Positions 37,201 to 45,032 of a stretch of 54,020 nucleotides of DNA are shown here, one piece after another. The stretch's first letter is position 1. The number at the start of each line of letters is the position of its first letter. This stretch comes from Thiohalocapsa sp. (GTDB taxonomy: Bacteria; Pseudomonadota; Gammaproteobacteria; Chromatiales; Chromatiaceae). Both the position numbers and the translations under genes were made by a program. The notes beneath the pieces were generated by a model. The model saw nothing but the letters and a program-made list of their open reading frames with translations, was not told the DNA's origin and made no database searches. The stretch is from assembly GCA_021736785.1 (NCBI GenBank), contig JAIPFF010000038.1, positions 1 to 54,020 of the forward strand. The letters run 5' to 3'.

Positions 37201-38761
37201 CAACGACGGTCCGGGCGCCGAGCCCGGCAGCTCCACCGGCATCGCCGGCGTGACCGTCGAGCTGTGGCCGGTGGACGGCAGCGGCAATCCGAGCGGCGCG
37301 GCGCCGCTGGCGACCGAGACCACCAACGACACCGGCCACTACCTGTTCGGCGAGCTGGCGGCGGGCGACTACCGGGTGGTGATCCCGGCGGCGCAGTTCG
37401 GCGCCGGCCAGGCGCTGGCGGGTCTGTGGTCGAGCGCGACGAGCCTCGATGCCGGGGGCGCGCTGGTGGAAGACGCGCCGGTGGAGGGCAACAGCGACAG
37501 CGACGCGGCGGACCACGGCGCCGTCAGCGCGGATGCAATCGGCGCGATCGCCGCCGGCAGCGTCGTCAGCGGCCCGGTGACGCTGGGCCCGGATGCCGAC
37601 GAGCCCATCGACGAGCTCGGCGAGCTCGGCCCGCGGCAGACACCCGGCTATTACGACACGACGCCGGACAACCGCGCGAACCTGACCGTGGACTTCGGCT
37701 TCTATGCGCTGAGCGTCGGCAACCAGCTCTGGCTCGACGCCGACGACAACGGCCTGCGCGACGCCGGCGAGCTGCCGGTGGTGGACGTCACGGTCGAGGT
37801 GCTCGACGGCGCCGACAACGTCGTCGGCACGAGCGTCTCCGACGCCGCCGGCAACTGGCGCGTGGACGGCCTCGCGGCCGGCACCTACCGTGCCCGCATT
37901 CCGGCGGACGCCTTCCGGAGCGGTGCGCCGCTCGCGGGCTATTTCAGCAGTACCGGCGTCGGGACCGATGTGAGCATTGCCGGCGACAACACCGATCACG
38001 GCATCGACGCGCCGGACCCGGCGGCGACCGGTATTACCGGCACGCCGTTCGTGCTCGTGCTCCCGCTGCCGGAGGGCGAAGAGACGGCCGGCACCGATCC
38101 CGACACCGATCAAGGCGCCAACGGCCCCAACGGCGACCCGGCGGACAACCTCACTGTCGACTTCGGCTTCCAAGACCTCGTGGAGCCGGTGCCCTACGGG
38201 CCGCCGACCGGACTCAAGGCCGTCGATATCGGTAGCTTGCCCGAGCTGGAGTGGTCGCTGGTGTGGATCAGTTCCAATCCGCTGACGGCCATGCCGCTGC
38301 GGGTCGAAGATACGATTCCGGAGGGCACCAGTTATGTGGACGGCAGCCTGTCGTGCAGCGTCGAGGGTATCTCGGTCCAGACGCGGTGCGACTACGATGC
38401 CGCCGCCAACCGCATTGTCTTCGAGGGACTGATCGGCCCGGATGCCGGGGCGAGCACCGCGGACGAGGCCGCGAACGAGATCATTATCGTTTTCCGGTCG
38501 CTGGTCGATGCCCGCACGCGCACGGTGAGCAACCAAGCCGAAGCTGCCTGGGACAGCGACGGCGACGGCGAAGTGGACGGCGATCCGGTGTTGACCGATG
38601 ACCCCGGTGTCGACGGGCCCGACGATCGCACCCGCTGGGACCGCGAAGCGCCGCGCGGCATTCCGACGCTGTCCCAGTGGGGCTTGCTGCTGCTGATCGC
38701 GCTGATGTCGTGGGCCGGCAGCCGGGCCCGGCGGATCGCGCCGGGTCGGCCCTTCGTCTAG
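31265..38761 (+). CDS. Giant secreted SdrD_B/DUF11-repeat protein with IPTL-CTERM tail
   Basis: A 2498-residue surface or matrix protein. Residues 1-27 form a signal peptide (LSASLTATLCLLGSAIPTDS, cleavage near SFA-DT). DUF11-like beta domains fill about 30-920. I count seven SdrD_B-like domains, starting near 929, 1075, 1261, 1417, 1818, 1964 and 2150, each opening like SVGNQLWFDADDNGLRDAGE; these are prealbumin-like beta sandwiches that usually bind Ca through Asp-rich loops. The 890-residue block 685-1570 is repeated as 1575-2460. The C-terminus IPTLSQWGLLLLIALMSWAG plus an Arg cluster is an IPTL-CTERM sorting signal. GTG 31265 is the start. A MITE-like element begins at the stop codon. 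It is probably an adhesin or biofilm component. Confidence 0.9.
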   Translation: MRRFLSASLTATLCLLGSAIPTDSFADTSVNLRKNPSTTGPVPSGQTFRYNLAWSCPGAVTPVDDCIDMRIVEALPPELQATELPEPGGKLRKVCVQNPGDPVPDPETCAPASVSLDAPTQPGATVHFFAVPRIRAGDAGSLRVETRFPVGVTPDGTEAVNQATITASCNADARPGCTDPAPVTATSPPVTASAEDKVSVTKRVLSDAAIGFDLVYRIRICPGEGNGYENPGDLVVTDRLPAEATFVSADPAPDSQDGTELGWVFAGQLTECRDIDITVRYDADRNNAGDSRRNRVDLDYTPLQGSPPLPRTVGVTHVLSDPGPGLRFFKSANDDVVNVGQEFNYFMRATNNGNVPLGVRLTDSVPGLCRVTRFVKQSDATACEVTLSDDSIVDCFGAGDTVGESDVGANGSDLFIKTIRVDYGDADNAIVGVDDSRTLNIRCRVMSPGWDGTEYSMPATVTNTATVEGANGPVAIEDDASADVTLRDAVANPTVQPGAEKSQTAGGVVRPGNDIAFRIDMTNSDAYSSPPEQVPLAGPVFADLLLPGMHFVSSDPVGSPPADCTDMPAVRVIEDYNATERTLVVWDWSGTGCTLQRGDVVSYDLVATIGDVTLAGRQSNEVAFLGSDNPPEVARATEVCDDAAGAGFLDDLVTGATLDAANGVGDEARVCQAASAPFRVQRITDISSEKAVTATREPPDTWLLGSDEPNNVARSIREGNVRWQLRVSNTANIPVDAIELIDIVPASPDANPPGTGGNTGVGTGRGLGSRWTPVFVREIDLSGTPAGTNVFYTQAPNPCRDNIVAVPDCNPMTTLADGTALTDETAVPAPGEPGEWTTELPNDPDRVRAFRIVYPEDYQIPPGETLLFEFPMFIKADAPVSDCVDIADSACSEIAWNTFGFSYREADSGLENQSAPTRVGVIVQDSPPGSAGLGDYVWFDTDEDGIQDPGEVNNGINNVLVELWRDPDGVPDNGDELLLGEQRTTNHPDTGLPGYYHFGLLPPTPGDERYFVRFYPPEGLTGSPNDTGANDVDSDGTETTLDGEILFQTPGVALTEGEDRLDIDQGFYAETPTFSLGNRVWLDADNDSLDNDGPSAEPGSSTGIAGVTVELWPVDGSGTPTGTAPLATETTNDSGHYLFGELAAGEYRVVIPAAQFGAGQALEGLWSSATSLDATGALVETPPVDGNSDSDAADHGAVTPSALGAIAAGSVVSGPVTLGPDADEPIDELGELGPRQTPGYYDTTPDNRANLTVDFGFYALSVGNQLWFDADDNGLRDAGELPVAGVTVEVLDGADNVVGSSVSDAAGNWRVDGLAAGTYRARIPADAFRSGAPLEGYNSSTGESSDYTLAGDNADHGVDGGDPTVDGVASTSFTLGAPLPQGEETAGTDPDADLGANGPNGDAADNLTVDFGFHAYSVGNRLWLDENNDGVRDAGEPPVSGAVVEILNDADEVVGTAISDTDGYWRVDGLSGGTYSARIPPSEFQSGAPLEGYQSSTGASSDFAIGGDDLDHGIDGGDPSADGVESASFTLGAGVPEGEETSGSGQGDNGPLGDAADNLTVDFGFYEVGGPLLEIPSESAVTGSLEPPGTWIADSDTPNNVARTAPEGSVDYRLRVENTAAAPIDTIEVINMLPAGPDDNPPGTGGNTDVGTGDDLGSTWTPRFVGGIDANDLPPGTLIYYTQAPNPARDAIATVPGSNPMTDLPEGVPLGDETAMPGPGEPGEWSTVLPDEPERVRAVRIVYPPDYELPPGETIELKYSLFVDPDAPLSDCTATAADSCSEIAWNSFGVTYRNTASDTPGTTVPGEVGVIVQDSPPGSAGLGDYVWFDTDENGIQDPDEVNNGINGVPVELWRDPDGVPGNGDETLVARTTTGPSPDSDAPGYYHFGSLAPTDGDERYFVRFHPPEGLTGSPNDTGADDVDSDGTETTVDGEIVFQTPGVALAEGEDRLDIDQGFYAETPTFSLGNRVWLDADNDSLDNDGPGAEPGSSTGIAGVTVELWPVDGSGNPSGAAPLATETTNDTGHYLFGELAAGDYRVVIPAAQFGAGQALAGLWSSATSLDAGGALVEDAPVEGNSDSDAADHGAVSADAIGAIAAGSVVSGPVTLGPDADEPIDELGELGPRQTPGYYDTTPDNRANLTVDFGFYALSVGNQLWLDADDNGLRDAGELPVVDVTVEVLDGADNVVGTSVSDAAGNWRVDGLAAGTYRARIPADAFRSGAPLAGYFSSTGVGTDVSIAGDNTDHGIDAPDPAATGITGTPFVLVLPLPEGEETAGTDPDTDQGANGPNGDPADNLTVDFGFQDLVEPVPYGPPTGLKAVDIGSLPELEWSLVWISSNPLTAMPLRVEDTIPEGTSYVDGSLSCSVEGISVQTRCDYDAAANRIVFEGLIGPDAGASTADEAANEIIIVFRSLVDARTRTVSNQAEAAWDSDGDGEVDGDPVLTDDPGVDGPDDRTRWDREAPRGIPTLSQWGLLLLIALMSWAGSRARRIAPGRPFV
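34050..35520 (+). repeat. First copy of a ~2.67-kb internal coding duplication (SdrD_B part)
   Basis: The three-domain stretch beginning GSAGLGDYVWFDTDE recurs 2667 nt downstream (from 36717) in the same frame. The two copies are nearly identical over long runs, for example from 34482 and from 37149. The similarity extends upstream to about 33320 versus 35985 at lower identity. Confidence 0.85.
36717..38175 (+). repeat. Second copy of the ~2.67-kb internal coding duplication
   Basis: Matches 34050-35520 at a constant offset of 2667 nt (889 codons), so the frame is kept and no indel separates the paired domains. This copy lacks a partner for the fourth SdrD_B domain (35514-35960) and instead runs into the final DUF11-like domain. 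Confidence 0.85.
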
Positions 38762-38924
38762 GAGTCTGTCCGACTTGGCGTGCTAAGACCCGATATCGCT
38801 CGGAAACTGGCCAATCATCAATCAAAGTCGGCGCGCTACTCGAAATTCCGCGATCTGGTATCCGGTGAATCCGGCAAATTTCGCGCACGAGTGCGTCCAG
38901 GACCTAAGTCGGACACCCTCCTAG
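38758..38924. mobile_element. MITE-like element, 159 bp, with 15-bp terminal inverted repeats and CTAG target duplication
   Basis: CTAG occurs at 38758-38761 and again at 38921-38924. Just inside lie GAGTCTGTCCGACTT (38762-38776) and AAGTCGGACACCCTC (38906-38920), which are inverted repeats matching at 13 of 15 positions. A 4-bp CTAG duplication is typical of IS5-group insertions. No transposase frame fits in 159 bp, so this is a non-autonomous remnant. The left CTAG supplies the TAG stop of the surface-protein gene. The interior is less GC-rich than its surroundings. Confidence 0.75.
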
Positions 38925-39133
38925 GCGGTGAGCCGATGGTGTCCGGGCTGATGGCCGGACTACCGGCCGCGGCAGTGCGGCGCTGTCGGATCGGTGATCG
39001 GGACGGCCCGACCGTTGCCCTCCGACACCGGCCGATGCGTTGCCCCGCGGCCGCCGCGCGAATGCGCCGGCGCCGCGGCCGACTCCGTCCCTTGCCGGAC
39101 GATTCCGCCGCCGTTTAGGAGGGCCGCTCGCCC
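38925..39133. other. Short gene-free stretch between the MITE and the helicase gene
   Basis: It separates convergent genes (surface protein, helicase). I see no ORF with a ribosome site, no T-run terminator and no repeat. Confidence 0.4.
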
Positions 39134-42100
39134 TCAGTCGGTGATCGGCGCGAACAGCTCCTCGATGTCCTCCGGCCGGAACGCCGCTGCGCCGTCCGTC
39201 GCGCCTTCCCGGAAAATACCGTCCGCCAGCGCCTGCTTCTTTTGCTGCATATTCAGGATGCGCTCTTCGACCGTCTGCTCGGTCAGCAGCTTGTAGACGA
39301 AGACGGGTTTCTCCTGGCCGATGCGGTGGGCGCGGTCGGCGGCCTGGGCCTCGACGGCCGGGTTCCACCAGGGGTCGTACAGGATCACCGTGTCGGCCTC
39401 GGTCAGGTTCAGGCCCAAGCCTCCCGCCTTCAGGCTGATCAGGAACAGATCGACGGCGCCGGAGCGGAAGTTGTCGATGACCTCGTCACGCTTGCGCGTG
39501 CGACCGGTCAGTTTCGCGTAGCGGATACCGAGCTTCTCCAACTCGGGCTCGATCAGGGCGAGCATGCTCGTGAACTGCGAAAACAGCAGGATGCGCCGGC
39601 CTTCCTCGATCTGCTCCGGCAGCAGGTCCATCAACAGTTCCAGTTTGGCCGAATGCTTCACGCGGCGGGCCGCGGGCAGCGACAACAGGCGCGGATCGCA
39701 GCAGGTCTGGCGCAGCTTCAGCAGCGCGTCGAGGATGGTGATCTGGCTGCGGGCGATGCCCTGGGTGGCGATGGTCTCGCGCACCCGTTTTTCCATGGAC
39801 AGCCGAATGCCCTCGTAAAGCGCGGCCTGTGCCTCGCCGAGGGCGACCGTGCGCACGATCTCGGTCTTGGGCGGCAACTCCGTGAGCACGTCCTCTTTGC
39901 GCCGGCGCAGCAGGAAGGGCGCCACGCGGCGCGCCAGGCGCTGCTGACGCTCCGCGTCTCCCTGCTGCTCGATCGGGGTGCGCCAGTGGCGCTTGAAGCG
40001 CTTGGAATCGCCGAGGAAGCCCGGCAGCAGGAAATCGAACAGGGCCCACAGCTCACCGAGATGGTTTTCCATCGGCGTGCCCGTCAGGCACAGGCGGTGG
40101 CGGGCGTTGAGCTGCCGCACCACCTGCGCGGCCTGGGCGCGCGGGTTCTTGATCGTCTGTGCCTCGTCGAGGATGAGCAGGTGATACTCCATGGTCAGCA
40201 GCCGCTCGCGATCGCGGGGCAGCAGGGGATAGGTGGTCAGGACCAAGTCATGATCGGGGACGGCGTCGAAGCGGTCGTGGCGCTCGTTGCCGTGCAGGAT
40301 CAGCACTCGCAGGTCGGGCGTGAAGCGCGCCGCCTCGCGCCGCCAGTTGCCGATCAGGCTCGTCGGCGCGACCACCAGCGCGGGCAGATCGAGCCGACCC
40401 TGCTCCTTTTCCTGCAGGATATGGGACAGCGTCTGGACGGTTTTTCCGAGCCCCATATCGTCGGCCAGAATGCCGCCGAGATCGAAGCTGCGCAGAAACT
40501 GCAGCCAGTCCAGACCGCGGCGCTGATACTGGCGCAACTCGATGGTGAGGCCGTCCGGCGGCGCGACCTGCTCGATTTCGTCCAGGTCGCGCAGCCGTTG
40601 CGCCAGGTCGCGCAGCCGCTGGCCGCCGCGCAGCTCGATGCCGCGGGCCGCCAGGTCGCCGAGCGCGGGCGCATCGAAGCGCGACAGCCGCACCATGCCG
40701 TCGCGCCCGCCGGGGACGTCGGCGAACAACTCGCGCAGCGTCTCCAGCACCGGCGTCAGCCGGTCGCTCGGCAGATCCACGAAACGCTCGATCCCGTCGC
40801 CATGGCCGGGGTCCGCCGGCAGCGGTACGCTCACCATCGGCGGCAGCGCCGAATCGAGACCCAGCTCCAGCAGCGGTGCGATGATCGGCAACAGCGGCAG
40901 CCGGCGGCCGTCCACCTCCAGATCGAAGCGCAAGCCGAACCAGTCGTGGCCGCCGGAAATCTCTTCGTCGACACTCGCGTCCCAATCTCCGCTCTCGAAA
41001 CGCAGCCGAAAGCTGTCGTCGACCTCGACACGCCATCCGGCCTGCTGCAGCCGCGGCAGGACTTCGCGCATGAAATCCGACCAACGCGACGCGCGCTCGA
41101 TCAGCGTCTCCCCGGGAGAGAGCAAGCGCAGCGCGCCTCGCGGCGGCTGCTGCGCGGCGAGGCGGAAGCCCTGCTCGGTCAGCATGTCGATGCTTGCCTG
41201 CTCGGCGCGCCGGTCGCGGGTGACGCCGGCGATTCCGGCGCCGCTGTCGACGACGGTGCGGACCTCGGACGGATGTCCGGGAACCCGGTGCCCGGCATAG
41301 TCGAAGTCGAGGTTCAGCAGGTGAACGCTGACACCGCGGTTGATCTCGCCGGTCAACGTCAGGCAGGGGATGGGCTCGACGCCGGCGATTTCCTCGACCT
41401 CCACCGCTGTCGGCGGCGGCAGCGGCAGGTGCGGATACTCCCTGAGCAGCAGCCGCGAGATGGAGTCGGCCTGGTCGCTCTGCAGGCGCGGGGCCTTGGT
41501 CAGCTCCACCAACTGCAAGCTGGTCAAACCGCGTGTATCGAGCGGGCCGATCAGCGCCTGTTCCGGGTCCGCATAGAGCGGAGGGTCGGTCAGCAGCAGG
41601 TGCGAGGGTGTGTCCGTGAATAGATCGACGCCGAGGGTGCCGTCCTCGTGCTCCCGCCAAGCGATCTGCAGGGTACGCTCGCCGCCCGGCTGCAGCGGAT
41701 GACCGTCGTGTGCGGCCCAGTAGCAACGCCCCGTGGCCAGCATGTGCTCCAGCGCCAAGTGGCCGAGTGCACCGCCGATCATGGGCACCATCGGCCAGCT
41801 GCCGCTGCTGATGCCGCGCAGCAGCTTCAGGATCTCGGTGTCCTTGTCCTGCATATAGGACGGTTTGCTGTAGCCGTGGGCAAGGTTGGCGAGCACCAGC
41901 GGGCGCCCCTTCGACAGACCGCCGCCCGTCTTCAACGGGCGAGCGATGCGCAGTTCGACCTCGACGCCCGACTCGCGCGGCTTCAGGATGTACACCAGGC
42001 GCTCTTCTTCGGGCTCCGCCGCCACTTCCCCGGCGCCGGAGACGCGCTGCAGCCACGTCTGCGCGAAGTCGGCGCCGGTGGCGACGCCGTCGAGCAATTC

Positions 42101-42406
42101 ATGCTGCGCCTGCTGAAAGCGCAGGCAGGCGGCGGCCACATGCTTGCAGTTGTAGCCGACCGGGCAACTGCAGTCACCGTCGAGGGACGCGCCGTAGCTC
42201 TCCCAGCGGATCGCGATGGTCTGCCGGTACACGCTGGCGCCGCTGCCGCGGACCTTGGCGCGCAAGCGCACGCCGCTGGCATCCGAATGCGCGACCTCCA
42301 CCTCGAGCACGCGCCCCTGCTCGAAGTAGTTGATGCCCCGCGTGTAGTAAGTTGATCCGACGTAGGCGCGGATGTCGTTGCGGGTCAGCCTGGGTTGGTC
42401 GGACAT
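39134..42406 (-). CDS. SWIM zinc-finger SNF2-family helicase
   Basis: A 1090-residue Swi2/Snf2 ATPase of the bacterial RapA/HepA-related group, expected to translocate on double-stranded DNA or remodel nucleoprotein. The N-terminal SWIM finger is CSCPVGYNCKHVAAACL (about 79-95). The helicase core in the C-terminal half has GLGKT (motif I, in DDMGLGKTVQTLSHI), LILDEAQTIKNPRAQ (motif II, DEAQ), LTGTPMENHLGELW (motif III), and SLKAGGLGLNLTEADTV with WWNPAVEAQAADRAHRIGQ (motifs V-VI). I chose ATG 42406 (MSDQPRLTRNDIRAYVG) because the longer reading adds an Arg/Pro-rich leader and would sit upstream of the promoter candidate. No partner methylase or nuclease is adjacent. Confidence 0.92.
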   Translation of the reverse strand: MSDQPRLTRNDIRAYVGSTYYTRGINYFEQGRVLEVEVAHSDASGVRLRAKVRGSGASVYRQTIAIRWESYGASLDGDCSCPVGYNCKHVAAACLRFQQAQHELLDGVATGADFAQTWLQRVSGAGEVAAEPEEERLVYILKPRESGVEVELRIARPLKTGGGLSKGRPLVLANLAHGYSKPSYMQDKDTEILKLLRGISSGSWPMVPMIGGALGHLALEHMLATGRCYWAAHDGHPLQPGGERTLQIAWREHEDGTLGVDLFTDTPSHLLLTDPPLYADPEQALIGPLDTRGLTSLQLVELTKAPRLQSDQADSISRLLLREYPHLPLPPPTAVEVEEIAGVEPIPCLTLTGEINRGVSVHLLNLDFDYAGHRVPGHPSEVRTVVDSGAGIAGVTRDRRAEQASIDMLTEQGFRLAAQQPPRGALRLLSPGETLIERASRWSDFMREVLPRLQQAGWRVEVDDSFRLRFESGDWDASVDEEISGGHDWFGLRFDLEVDGRRLPLLPIIAPLLELGLDSALPPMVSVPLPADPGHGDGIERFVDLPSDRLTPVLETLRELFADVPGGRDGMVRLSRFDAPALGDLAARGIELRGGQRLRDLAQRLRDLDEIEQVAPPDGLTIELRQYQRRGLDWLQFLRSFDLGGILADDMGLGKTVQTLSHILQEKEQGRLDLPALVVAPTSLIGNWRREAARFTPDLRVLILHGNERHDRFDAVPDHDLVLTTYPLLPRDRERLLTMEYHLLILDEAQTIKNPRAQAAQVVRQLNARHRLCLTGTPMENHLGELWALFDFLLPGFLGDSKRFKRHWRTPIEQQGDAERQQRLARRVAPFLLRRRKEDVLTELPPKTEIVRTVALGEAQAALYEGIRLSMEKRVRETIATQGIARSQITILDALLKLRQTCCDPRLLSLPAARRVKHSAKLELLMDLLPEQIEEGRRILLFSQFTSMLALIEPELEKLGIRYAKLTGRTRKRDEVIDNFRSGAVDLFLISLKAGGLGLNLTEADTVILYDPWWNPAVEAQAADRAHRIGQEKPVFVYKLLTEQTVEERILNMQQKKQALADGIFREGATDGAAAFRPEDIEELFAPITD

Positions 42407-42709
42407 CGGGTACAGCGCATAAGCTTTGGCCAAACGCCGAAGGATAAGCAATCCGGACGGCCTTGGTAAGGCTTCCCGGCAAATCGACACCAATCCCGTT
42501 CGCGCTCGAACGGCGGCCGGCGGCTCGGAATCGCCGAGAATCGGGCGGCCGACCGGCATCGACGTCGGCGGCCCCCGGCTTGGCCGGCGTCGAAAGCACT
42601 CGGGCCGGTAGCCGGCGACGGCAACCGCTCGGCGCGGACCGGGCGGTGTGCGAACCGGGCGGTGGCGGCGGGGCTTCGGCCGGGCCGCACAGGCGACCGC
42701 GCAGGGCGG
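42407..42709. other. Intergenic stretch between pyrC' and the helicase gene
   Basis: It holds the helicase promoter candidate at 42441-42469. The pyrC' stop codon lies inside the palindrome GGCGGCTAGCCGCC, which could fold but has no T-run after it. Nothing else is visible. Confidence 0.4.
42441..42469 (-). promoter_or_regulatory. Putative sigma-70 promoter of the helicase gene
   Basis: On the minus strand TTACCA (42469-42464) is followed after exactly 17 nt by TATCCT (42446-42441). Each matches consensus at 4 of 6 positions. Transcription would start near 42434, giving a leader of about 28 nt. Confidence 0.4.
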
Positions 42710-44002
42710 CTAGCCGCCGCGGCGGAACACGACTCGGCCGGCGAGCAAGGTGTAGCGGACGCGGCCCTGCATCTCGGTGCCGATAAACGGGGTGTTGAGT
42801 CCGCGGCTGACGAGCGTCTGCGCGCTCGGTACCCACGTCTCGTTCGGGTCGAAGACGGTGATATCGGCGGTTGCGCCGACGCCGAGACGGCCGACGGCCC
42901 GACCGAGAATATCCGCCGGATGGCAGGTCATGCAGGCGAGCGCGGCCGGCAGGTCGAGCACACCCTCACGCACCAGCTGCAGCGCGAGCGGCAGCAGCGT
43001 CTCCAGCGCCGAGATGCCGGGCTCGGTCTGCGGCAGCGGATCGAGCTTGGCGTCCGCCTCGTGGGGCTGATGATCGGAGCAGATGGCGGAAATCACGCCT
43101 TGAGCGACGGCCGCGCGCAGCCCCGCCCGGTCGACCGCCGTGCGCAGCGGCGGAACCACGTGAGCATTGGCGTCGAAGCCGATCAAGTCGTCCTCGGTCA
43201 GGAAGAGCTGATGGGCCGCGACATCGGCCGTCACCGGCACGCCGCGGCCGCGCGCTTCGGCCAGCATCTCCGTGGCGCGTGCGGTGGAGAGTCCGCGGAA
43301 GTGAATCCGTGCGCCGGTTTGCTCCGCCAGCGCCAGATCGCGGGCCACGGCGACGGTCTCGGCGGCCTGCGGGATACCGGGCAGGCCCATGCGGGTGCTG
43401 ACCAGCCCCTCGTGCACCAGGCCGCCCTCGCCGAGATAGCTGTCGGCGGGGTGCAGAAAGATGGTCAGTCCGTAGGTGGCGGCGTATTCCAAGGCGCGGC
43501 GCTGCACGCGCGTATTGCGGATCGGGCGGTCCGCGTTGCTCATGACCGGGCACCCGGCGCGCTGCAGGGCTGCCATCTCGGTGATCTGGGTGCCGTCCAA
43601 GCCCTGTGTCAGCGCGCCCGCGGGGAGCACGCGTGCGAGCCGGCGCTCCTCGGCGGTCTGCATGATCAGCTGCGCCACGGCCGGCGTATCCACCGGCGGC
43701 AGCGTGTCCGGCGGGCAGCAGAGGGTGGTGACGCCGGAGGCGGCCGCGGCCCGCGTCTCGCTCGCGATGGTCGCCTTGTGCTCTTGGCCGGGCTGGCGCA
43801 GCCGCGCGCATAGGTCGACCAAGCCGGGACAGACGATCAGGCCTTCCGCATTGATGCTGCGCTCGGGCGCGAAGCCGTCCGGTGCCGGACCGATGCCGAC
43901 GATGACGCCGGCCTCGATATGTACATCGGTGATCCGATCCAGTCCGCTGGACGGGTCGACGACACGCCCTCCGCGCAATGTCATCGCCACCGGCTCAGTC
44001 AT
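42710..44002 (-). CDS. pyrC': Dihydroorotase-like protein PyrC' (inactive, PyrB partner)
   Basis: A 430-residue amidohydrolase-fold protein. Active dihydroorotases have a zinc-binding HxH in PGLVDxHVHLRxPG; here the segment reads [14 protein letters not shown], so both histidines are gone. The usual later metal ligands are also altered, although [15 protein letters not shown] retains part of the C-terminal site. Such PyrC' proteins, known from Pseudomonas, form dodecamers with aspartate carbamoyltransferase and are needed for its assembly rather than for catalysis. It overlaps pyrB by 8 nt (CATGACTGA), which supports a stoichiometric complex. An active dihydroorotase must be encoded elsewhere. 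Confidence 0.92.
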   Translation of the reverse strand: MTEPVAMTLRGGRVVDPSSGLDRITDVHIEAGVIVGIGPAPDGFAPERSINAEGLIVCPGLVDLCARLRQPGQEHKATIASETRAAAASGVTTLCCPPDTLPPVDTPAVAQLIMQTAEERRLARVLPAGALTQGLDGTQITEMAALQRAGCPVMSNADRPIRNTRVQRRALEYAATYGLTIFLHPADSYLGEGGLVHEGLVSTRMGLPGIPQAAETVAVARDLALAEQTGARIHFRGLSTARATEMLAEARGRGVPVTADVAAHQLFLTEDDLIGFDANAHVVPPLRTAVDRAGLRAAVAQGVISAICSDHQPHEADAKLDPLPQTEPGISALETLLPLALQLVREGVLDLPAALACMTCHPADILGRAVGRLGVGATADITVFDPNETWVPSAQTLVSRGLNTPFIGTEMQGRVRYTLLAGRVVFRRGG

Positions 44003-45032
44003 GGCCCGCCTCCTGCTGCGCGCCCAGATGCTGCGTTCCGATGCACATGGACATGACCGCCATGCGCACCGCGAGGCCGTTGCTGACCTGCTCCAGGATC
44101 ACCGAGCGCTCGCCGTCGGCGACCTGCGAGTCCATCTCGACGCCGCGGTTGATGGGCCCCGGGTGCATGACGATGGCATCGGGCTTGGCCGTGGCCAAGC
44201 GCTTCTCGGTGAGTCCGAAGAGATGGAAATACTCGTGCTCGCTGGGCAGAAACGCGCCGTCCATGCGCTCGCGCTGCAGCCGCAGCATGATAATGACATC
44301 GGCGTCGCGCACGCCCTCGCGCAGGTCGTGATACACGCGCACGCCGAGTGCGTCTTCGGCGCCGGCGGGCACCAGCGTGCGGGGCGCGATGATGCGCACC
44401 TCGCCGGCGCCGAGGGTACGCAACGCCGAGATCTGCGAGCGCGCCACCCGAGAGTGCAGCACGTCGCCGACAATGGCCACGACAAGGCCGTCGATGCTGC
44501 CCTTGTGCCGGCGGATGGTGAACATGTCGAGCATGCCCTGGGTCGGATGCGAATGGCGTCCGTCGCCGGCGTTGATGACGCTGACATGGGGCGCGGCATG
44601 GGCGGCGATGAAGTGTGCCGCGCCGCTTTCGGCATGACGCACGACGAACATATCCACGTGCATCGCCTCCAGGTTGCGCAGCGTATCGAGCAGCGTCTCG
44701 CCTTTGGCTGTCGCCGAGGTGCTGATGTTGAGGTTCAGCACGTCCGCGGACAGGCGCTTGGCGGCCAGCTCGAAGGTGGTGCGGGTGCGCGTGCTGTTCT
44801 CGAAGAACAGGTTGGCGACGATCTTGCCGCGGCACAGCGGCACCTTTTTCACGGCTTGCCTGGCGACGCCGAGGAAGCCCTCGGCGCGATCGAGGATCTC
44901 CGTCAGCAATGGGCGCTCGAGCCCGTCGATGGTCAGAAAGTGCTTCAAGTTGCCTTGGCTGTCGAGTTGCGGATCGTGCCGGCGGCGTGGGCCGATCGGC
45001 GCGGGGCCGGGGCGAGCATCGAGATCGTCCAT
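43995..45032 (-). CDS. pyrB: Aspartate carbamoyltransferase catalytic subunit
   Basis: Condenses carbamoyl phosphate and aspartate to carbamoylaspartate, the committed step of pyrimidine synthesis. It has 345 residues, longer than the 311 of E. coli. The N-terminal extension of about 30 residues is typical of the PyrB that pairs with PyrC'. The carbamoyl-phosphate loop is [16 protein letters not shown] near 77, then [16 protein letters not shown], the HPTQ motif in [16 protein letters not shown], and the closing [16 protein letters not shown] 45032 shares one base with the pyrR stop (TGATG). No pyrI regulatory gene is present, consistent with the PyrB-PyrC' type. Confidence 0.96.
   Translation of the reverse strand: MDDLDARPGPAPIGPRRRHDPQLDSQGNLKHFLTIDGLERPLLTEILDRAEGFLGVARQAVKKVPLCRGKIVANLFFENSTRTRTTFELAAKRLSADVLNLNISTSATAKGETLLDTLRNLEAMHVDMFVVRHAESGAAHFIAAHAAPHVSVINAGDGRHSHPTQGMLDMFTIRRHKGSIDGLVVAIVGDVLHSRVARSQISALRTLGAGEVRIIAPRTLVPAGAEDALGVRVYHDLREGVRDADVIIMLRLQRERMDGAFLPSEHEYFHLFGLTEKRLATAKPDAIVMHPGPINRGVEMDSQVADGERSVILEQVSNGLAVRMAVMSMCIGTQHLGAQQEAGHD

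Noticed and set aside
32504-38536. A 2010-codon ORF on the minus strand opposite the giant surface-protein gene
   Set aside because: It mirrors the codon pattern of the plus-strand gene in GC-rich repeats, with runs of Arg, Val, Gly and Ala and no recognisable domain. The plus-strand product has a signal peptide, SdrD_B domains and an IPTL-CTERM tail.
39242-41623. 793-codon plus-strand ORF opposite the SNF2 helicase
   Set aside because: The helicase motifs are on the minus strand. This frame is Gln/Arg/Ala-rich without domains.
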